From: Cunninghamia lanceolata
Lineage: Eukaryota; Streptophyta; Pinopsida; Cupressales; Cupressaceae
NCBI GenBank assembly: GCA_027924645.1
Contig: BSBN01000233.1
Coordinates: forward strand, 4,358,501 to 4,422,500
DNA length: 64,000 bases
Direction of reading: 5' to 3'
A model generated the notes under the pieces. The model was not told the DNA's origin. It ran no database searches and was given only the letters and a program-made list of their open reading frames with translations. Position numbers and translations under genes: made by a program. Below are positions 58,335-64,000 of the stretch, one piece after another; the first letter of the stretch is position 1; the number at the start of each line of letters is the position of its first letter.

Positions 58335-60702
58335 TCAAAAACATGTGAGTGAAAAATAAAACAAAAGATAACATGCATTAAAGGCCAAATAGATAGATAT
58401 ATAAAAATGACAAAGTATGTATACTTGAATAAGACAAAGAATAGAAAGTAAATAACGAAGGATATAATGAGGATGAGTATAAGAATAGAGATGGGATGGA
58501 CACAAAAATAAGGAGGAAACAGTTACAAATAAAGGAGAAAAAGACAAAAAAGAGAGAAAAAGGAGTAAATGATAAGAATAAAAAGCTAGAATTTGACTAA
58601 GAATGTATATATGCTTATACAAGGAGGGAAAAATAAAAGAATAGTGACACGGAGAGAATAGGCATAGTAACACTAAGAAGAGACAAATAAATATAAGTTG
58701 AAAATAAATGAGGAAAAAGAGTAGATTTAACCACTGACAGAGAAGAAAAAACCCTAAAAGATGAGAATCATGAATTAGACAGGTAAGAATAGCCCAAAAA
58801 GTAACTAACAAGCAAGGAGGATAAAAAGGGGGTGCGAGGGAAAGAAGGAACAAGCTAAAGGGAAGGGGACAAAGGTGTGAACCTAGAGAGAAATAAAGAA
58901 AGAAGAAAGAAAAGATTGAAGGGAAAGAAGAGGGGGTGGGAAGGAGGTGAGAACTGGGAAGGAAGGTGAGGAAGGGGGAAGAAAGAAGGGTGGCTAAAGG
59001 TAGGAAGGAGGAAGGTTGAGAAGAGGGAGTAGGAAGGAGGGTAGGGGATGCGAACCGGGAAGGAAGGATGAGAAGAGGGGGAGAAAGAAAGGTGGCTAAA
59101 GGAAGGGAAGAGGACCTAAGGAGAGCCGAAGGAGAGGTACAAGGTAGGGAATGATGATGGAGGAAAGAGAAAATGGGAGCAGGGAGGGAGGAGAGAGGAG
59201 GGGAGAAGTGTTGAAGATGCGAACAAAGAGAGGCAAAGATGAGGGTTGGGAGGAGAGGGGAAGGAAGAGAGGGTATATAGTTATTCAAGGAATTTAAAAG
59301 GGGGTTCCAAGTGTGGTTCAAGTTCCAACCATCATCTCTGTTGAGGTTGGAAGGGTTATTTCTAATGAAGATGGCCTCCTTAAGTTTCCTTTTGAAGAAA
59401 TTATCTTCTTTAGCTAGGACATGGGTATCCTCCAGGCATATGTGGTGTTTGGTGATAGAGCAGTGGCCTGCAAGGGCTAATTTTGTGACCCTTTCATGCC
59501 TGATATCTACATAGTGCTCTTTGACTCTAATGCAAATAGATCTCCCTGTTTCACTAATGTAAGGGGTACCACATGAGCAATCAATTTTATAGACACTTGA
59601 GTTAAGAAGAATGTCAGTAGAATCTTTGGTAGACGGGATAAGGTTTCTGATGGTGGAGCAAGGTTTGAAAGCACAAAGGAGTCCTTTCTTGCAAAGGATT
59701 TTGGCGATTTTATTAGAGATTCCTTCAATAAAAAGAAGGGTGGCACCAAAAGCAACCTTAGTGTCACACTTGACCATTTTAGAGTCGAGGCGGGATTGGG
59801 CAAGCTTAAAGGTTCTCTTGATGTGCTTTGTGCAGTACCCATTAAGCTTGAAGACTTTGGATAGGTGGAATAGCTCTTGGCTTAAGTTTTCATTATCATA
59901 GATACGGTAGGCCCTCATTGCTAAAGTTTTGAGGACACTAACCTTGTGGGAAGGGTGGTGGTGGGAGGAAGCATGAAGATAGAGGTCAGTGTGGGTGGAT
60001 TTCCTTAAGACATGGCGGCCAAGGGTACCATCACTTTTTCTAATGAGAAGGACGTGTAGGAAGGGGAGTTGGTTATTGGTTTCAAGTTCTTTGGTGAACT
60101 GGATGCAAGGGGCCAGGTTGTTAAGATGCTGGTGGAAAAGCTCAATTTGTTCCTGTCCATGTGGCCAACATATGTTTATGTCATCCACATAGCATTTCCA
60201 CCAGGTTGGTTTGAGAGGGAAGGAATTGAGGGCAAGATCTTCAAAATGCTCCATGTAAAGGTTGGCGATGATTGGGGACAGAGGAGAACCCATGGCAACC
60301 CCATCAGATTGCTCATAAACCACGCCTTGGAAAGTGAAGAATGTGGATTTTAAGCATAATTCCACCAGGGATGCAATCTCATCATTAGTCTTTTTCCTAA
60401 CAAGCTTGATGGAGTCTTGAAGAGGGACTTTGGTGAACAGGAAGACCACATCAAGACCAACTAGAATGTCATCGTTCTTCACCTTTTTGTCTTTGATGAA
60501 GTCAACAAACTGGGTTGAATCTTTAATGTAGGAAGATGACTTGCCAATTAGAGGAGAGATTAGCTTGGCTAAGTAGGCAGCAAGCTTGTAAGTAGGGGAA
60601 TAGGTCATGTCCACAATCAGCCTCAGAGGGATATTAGCTTTGTGAATTTTTGGGACACCATAGAGGCGAGGTGTGATTTCTTTATTGGGTAAGAGACGCT
60701 TT
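58335..60702 (-). CDS. PLE reverse transcriptase with GIY-YIG endonuclease, 5' truncated
   Basis: Open from the right arm boundary (60702) to 58335 without a stop. The first codons read PRLYGVPKIHKANIPL, the usual Penelope RT entry. Counting from the Met at 60614, motif A is LVGLDVVFLFTKVPL (residues 51-65), motif B QSDGVAMGSPLSP (102-114) and motif C CYVDD (141-145). Endonuclease: VYKIDCSCGTPYISETGR (341-358), then IRVKEH and a Cys/His region up to about residue 435 (WNLNHTW). From about residue 445 on, the frame runs through a polypyrimidine tract giving Ser/Leu/Pro text; this is probably readthrough into the 3' UTR. The N terminus before the RT is missing. Nuclear retrotransposition is the known role. 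Confidence 0.93.
58840..59290 (+). repeat. Polypurine (GA-rich) tract with internal duplication
   Basis: About 450 bases of nearly pure A/G on the plus strand. Segments starting gaactgggaaggaaggtgag (about 58950) and gaaccgggaaggaaggatga (about 59052) are diverged copies about 100 bp apart. This is the PLE 3' UTR. Such tracts can form triplex DNA. Confidence 0.8.
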
Positions 60703-61313
60703 TTGCTTATATTTTATTTCACTTATTATATCTATTGATATATTATCTTCCCATTTATAATTCTTAATTCTCTCAATTTTTAATTCTTATTCTTTATTTT
60801 TATTTTTATCTTTTGATTTATTGCTCTTTTTCTTGAACATGATAAGTAAATATATATTTTCATATATCTTTATTCTTTTTAATTTATGAATTTCTCCAAT
60901 ATTCACTCTCTCATATTTTCTTACCTCTTTTCTTATTCTTGCATCTTCTTATTACTTACCATATCTCACTCATATCTTTATAATTTTATATATTTTTATA
61001 TACTCATATCTACTAAATTATATTTTTCCTTGATATCTCTCTTCTCTTTTTCTACATTTTATAGTTAATTACTTTCTTGATCTCTATTCACCTTTTGGTT
61101 TTCTTTTTTAATTTGTGAGTTATTGTTTTTCCTTGATTTTTCTTTCCAGTTAAACTCCGTGCCCACACTCCCCTCTCTCTTTTTAAGCAACCATCTTTGC
61201 AATTATAACTCACTTATTCTCTTCTCTTCATCCTGATGATGGATCATGGAGTGTGATCCGAAATGTCGATCTAAAAAAATGGCACACAATCTAATCCAGA
61301 AGCACACACTCTA
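60703..61313. repeat. PLE right inverted arm (pseudo-LTR)
   Basis: Reverse complement of the left arm. It is followed by a 34-base tail before the TSD. Confidence 0.9.
61233..61267 (+). ncRNA. Hammerhead ribozyme core, right arm
   Basis: ctgatga (61233-61239), then stem II ggatca / tgatcc (61241-61246 and 61254-61259) with a seven-base loop, then gaaa (61260-61263), t, gtc (61265-61267). All invariant core bases of a hammerhead are there in order, with essentially no stem III. Minimal hammerheads of this sort, thought to act as dimers, are known from Penelope repeats. Flanking stem I is weak (about three pairs). Confidence 0.7.
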
Positions 61314-61359
61314 ACTCATCATGGACTGTGGAAATATCATGTCTATAATCTATTTGCAT

Positions 61360-62118
61360 CTTAGGCCAGAAGTAAAGCATTCTCACTTGTTCCAATGTCT
61401 TGCCTAGTCCAAAATGACCTCCAAGACTACCTCAATGTTTCTCTTTTATGATGTTCTCCCTCATGGAACACCTAGGTACACACAGTTGACTGCCTTTGAA
61501 CAGTAGCCCTTGCTGCAACAAATATTCAAAAAAATTAGAATGATAGGAATCTAAAAACTGTGAACAAACTGCATATATCTCCTTGAAGTCCTCATCATCC
61601 TGGTACATATTCTTGAGAGAATCCACTCCCACACTTTGCAACTAGATTTCCTATATAGTGCACACTCTTCTTCTCAGAGCATCTGCCACCTTGTTGGCTT
61701 GTCCCTTCTTATGTTTGATGGAAAAAGTAGACACCTAGAGTTGTTCGACCCACTTCATATGCTTGTGATTTAGCTTCTCCTACAAATTTAGAAAACTCAA
61801 AGCATGGTTGTCCGTATAAATAATGAATTCCTTGGGCAAGAGATAATGTCTCCATTTTTTTAATGCTTGCACCATTGCTTACAATTCTAGATCATATGTG
61901 GAATACTTCCTTTTATTGTCATTTAGCTTCTCACTAAAGAAAGCAATAGGTCTGCCTTCCTGACTCAAGACAGCACCAATGGCAAGGTTACTGGCATCAC
62001 ATTCTACAGTGAACAACTTATTAAAATCAGACAAAACCAAAATGGGTTTCTCTGCTATTTTCTGTTTAAGAATCTCAAAAGATTCATCTACTGCTCTATT
62101 CCAAACAAACTTACATTT
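61360..62118 (-). pseudogene. E5 RNase H and integrase N-terminal region
   Basis: RNase H with FTVECDASNLAIGAVLSQ, the EGRPIAFFSEKLN segment and IIYTDNHALSFLN, then tether KHKKGQANKVADAL. The integrase N terminus follows: KGSQLCVPRCSMRENIIKEK, then HFGLGKTLEQVR. Stops break it (TAG and TGA between 61640 and 61790, and one at 61432). It is joined to the catalytic core only across the PLE insertion. Confidence 0.85.
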
Positions 62119-63009
62119 CTATCCTCCTTTTATGGTATCCAAAATGGGTGTACAAACATGACTGAATCCTCTTATGAATTTCCTATAAAAAGTTGCCAAC
62201 CCATGAAAACTTCTCACATCACTTACTGTCCTAGGTGCTGGCCAAGACAAAATAGCATTTACCTTTTCCGAATCCATTTTCAAATTACCCTGGGATATCA
62301 CAAATCCTAGATATGTGAGTTCTTCCTTCATGAAGACACTCTTATCCATATTGAGCATCAGTTTCTCCTCATGCAGTTTCTTCAACACCTGTTCCAAATG
62401 CTACAAATGTTCTTCCTTTGTCCTACTGAAAATCAGAATATCGTCAAGATAGACAACACCAAATTTGCCAATAAAATCTTTCAATACCTCATTCATTAGA
62501 CGCATGAAAGTTCTTGGAGCATTGGATAGTCCAAATAGCATCACCACCCACTCATAAAGACCCTCATTAGTATTAAAGGCTATCTTCCATTCATCCCCTT
62601 GTCTAATCCTGATCTGATGGTATCCACTTTTGAGATCAATTTTAGAAAAGTACCGAGCTCCTCCCAAACAATCCATGAGGTCCTCTATTCTGGGCATAGG
62701 AAACCTATATCTGATGGTGATCTTATTTATGGCTCTCAAATTAGTACATAACCTCCATTTGCCATCCTTCTTGGGAGCTAAAACTGTAGGTACAACACAC
62801 GGACTAAGACTTTTCTTCACCAAGCCCTTATCCAACAGTTCTTGTACTTGTTTAGCAATCTCCTCATTCTGATTAGGTGTCATTTTATAAGATAGTTTAT
62901 TTGGCAATGTGGATCCTAGGATAAAGTCAATCTGATGACTTATGTCTCTCATAGGAGGTAGTGTATTGGGCATATCCTCCACCATGATACTCTTATACTT
63001 GTCTAACAA
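62119..63009 (-). pseudogene. E5 reverse transcriptase
   Basis: Starts HQIDFILGSTLPNK (common start of chromovirus RT), then VVPTVLAPKKDGKWRLCTN, the motif A region FSKIDLKSGYHQIRI, VMLFGLSNAPRTFMRLM and the catalytic YLDD (VVYLDDILIFSRT). After one TAG at 62401 it continues [16 protein letters not shown] and [13 protein letters not shown]. The Asp pair is intact. Confidence 0.92.
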
Positions 63010-63507
63010 TTCCTACACTTCCTTAGGGACTTTTTCCTTGTTATTTTTAGACAAATCCAAATTGTCTTTAGGTTTCAAAATTAGAGCATACCCCTGGGTT
63101 CCCTCTTCTTTCAGAGTATGGAGAAACTCTTTCCCACTCACTAACATGATACTTGATCCTACATTCTTGTCTACACCCTCTTCTAGTAAAGGATCCATCT
63201 TATACTGTCTACCATTCTTGGTGATAACAAAAGAATTGGATTTACCATCATGCTGGGCTTATACATCATACTGCCAAGGTCTACCTAATAGTAAATGGCA
63301 TGCATCCATGGGAATTATATCACACAACAGTTTGTCCCTATATTCCCTTATCTGAAATTCTACCCAAGCTTGTTCATCAACTAGGACTTGTTGCCCTTTG
63401 TTTAGCCAAGACACTTTATATGGACTAACATGTTGCAATCTTTTTAAATTCAATTTCTCTACCATTTCTACTGAAACTAAATTCTTCAGTTGAGCCAGAA
63501 TCAACAA
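63010..63507 (-). pseudogene. E5 protease body and PR-RT linker
   Basis: Frame-0 part after a frameshift near 63490: NLVSVEMVEKLNLK, VSWLNKGQQVLVDEQ and HLLLGRPWQYDV, a normal chromovirus retropepsin. After a stop at 63259 comes the charged linker to RT (FLHTLKEEGTQGYALILKP). Confidence 0.82.
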
Positions 63508-64000
63508 TTACCTTACACCTTTTGCCAGAAACTTGACACAGAGTTTTGAATAGTGTCTTCCTCTGCAGTGGTTCTTTGTTCTGTGGTACCTTCAGCATCA
63601 TCCTTCTCATCATGAGATTCTCTCCATCTTGTGCTAGAGCTGCGCTTCCCATAGATGAGTTCACACTCTGACAATCTTCTTCTTGAATCAACTGGCTCCT
63701 TCTATCTCCTCCATAAGAGCTTGAGGCTTTCTCTGGACACTTGTCTACTATGTGCCCAATTTGGTTACAATTATAACATCTTCCCATGAAGATATTAGGA
63801 CCTCTACCTGGTCCACCAAATCTGCCTCTTCCATTGGGTCTCCTTCCTCTGAAACCCCCTCTGGAACCAGATTCTCCGCTATGTTCTTGTTGACTGGACT
63901 CCCCTTGATTCTTCTGGAACTGATTTCTACCTCTGAAGTTCCTTCCACCTCTACCTCTGTTATGTTGTTCTCCTTTTCTTTTCTACTTCTCTTCTACTCT
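63425..64000 (-). pseudogene. E5 gag C terminus and protease start, cut by window edge
   Basis: In the second frame: an RGG-rich stretch (GGFRGRRPNGRGRFGGPGRG) at about 63785-63860, the zinc knuckle CYNCNQIGHIVDKC (about 63740-63780), a linker, then the protease loop CKVIVDSGST (about 63500). The frame is lost after EE; the protease goes on in another frame, so a one- or two-base indel lies near 63490. RNA binding by Gag is the expected role. The other long ORF at 63748-63948 is a shadow of this one. Confidence 0.85.

Larger units (their letters stand above)
57185..61347 (-). mobile_element. Penelope-like element (Dryad-type) inserted in E5 pol
   Basis: Flanked by a perfect 12-bp TSD atctatttgcat (57173-57184, 61348-61359). 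Arms of about 0.6 kb in inverted orientation (57185-57826, 60703-61313) enclose a single RT/GIY-YIG ORF on the minus strand. 34 extra bases (61314-61347) lie between the right arm and the TSD. This is Penelope anatomy: inverted pseudo-LTRs, 5'-truncated ORF, 10-20 bp TSD, short tail. Conifer Penelope elements named Dryads are known and were proposed to derive from arthropods. The intact ORF in a dead host element suggests the most recent insertion here. Confidence 0.92.
3702..64000 (-). mobile_element. E4: old non-autonomous LTR element (outermost layer)
   Basis: Two direct copies of one sequence begin with tgttatatgt at 3702 and 54361. The left copy runs to 4939 and ends in ataaca, giving TG...CA ends with a TGTTAT/ATAACA inverted match. 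It is followed by tttagcccccactt, a polypurine tract in minus orientation. The right copy is cut at 54825 by E5 and should resume beyond the window. Once E1 (6528-52522 plus one TSD) is removed, the internal region is only about 3.4 kb. Its only recognisable product is a retropepsin-like protein (53090-53689). No reverse transcriptase or integrase is visible, so the element is inferred to be non-autonomous. Its outer TSD cannot be checked. Confidence 0.7.
54826..64000 (-). mobile_element. E5: chromodomain-bearing Ty3/gypsy element (chromovirus), partial
   Basis: Begins with tgatgcagagcg directly after ccaag in the E4 LTR. It carries, on the minus strand, gag C terminus, protease, RT, RNase H, integrase and chromodomain in that order, and leaves the window inside gag. 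A Penelope-like element splits pol; the frames on its two sides agree once it and one TSD copy are removed. Several stops and one frameshift make it dead. TSD and second LTR are out of view. Confidence 0.88.

Noticed and set aside
58335..59290. Ser/Leu/Pro-rich C-terminal 310 residues of the Penelope ORF as a membrane domain
   Set aside because: Encoded by a polypyrimidine tract behind a complete GIY-YIG domain; more likely 3' UTR that happens to lack stops.

Overview
The window looks like intergenic DNA from a very large plant genome, most likely a conifer or other gymnosperm. Every substantial coding signal belongs to a plant transposable element. One of these is a Penelope-like element with a GIY-YIG endonuclease, a class known in plants mainly from the conifer 'Dryad' elements. 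I found no ordinary host gene, rRNA, tRNA, CRISPR array or bacterial operon.

The main structure is a nest of LTR elements, resolved by target-site duplications (TSDs) and TG...CA ends. E4 (3702 to beyond the right edge, minus strand) is an old non-autonomous LTR element carrying only a retropepsin-like gene. E1 (6528-52522, minus, TSD caact), a Ty3/gypsy element of Tat type, is inserted in E4. Two elements are inserted in E1. E3 (18664-26198, plus) has Copia-style PBS and PPT and lies between E1 gag and protease. E2 (32095-52044, minus, TSD gattt) is a second, diverged Tat-type element and lies in an LTR of E1. E2's own left LTR holds X (32186-35645, TSD aaagc), a 3.46-kb probable solo LTR full of TGATGATCATCA and TGACGTCA words. 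On the right, the second LTR of E4 is broken by E5 (54826 to beyond the edge, minus), a chromodomain Ty3/gypsy element. E5's pol is broken by a Penelope-like element (57185-61347, 12-bp TSD). Positions 1-3701 are older flank with a LINE relic.

E1 and E2 share one plan. On the minus strand it reads LTR, PBS, long leader, gag, protease with G-patch, RT, RNase H, second (archaeal-type) RNase H, integrase, long spacer, PPT, LTR. Between the spacer and the PPT each carries a gene on the opposite strand encoding a plant mobile domain (PMD) protein. In both copies that gene has a TATA-like box, a first exon of exactly 30 codons, an intron of about 650-675 bp and one long second exon. The intron and the gag-pol leader of each element are filled with the same element-specific GC-rich words, in sense orientation in each transcript. 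The two leaders also share a conserved block with a covarying hairpin.

Almost all coding regions except the Penelope RT are broken, mostly by C-to-T or G-to-A changes (CAG to TAG, CGA to TGA, TGG to TAG or TGA). This fits long decay of methylated cytosines. The Penelope element has an unbroken ORF, long inverted terminal arms and a minimal hammerhead-ribozyme core in each arm.

The most unusual content is the antisense, intron-containing PMD gene carried by two diverged retrotransposons, together with the shared leader/intron word clusters and the conserved leader hairpin.
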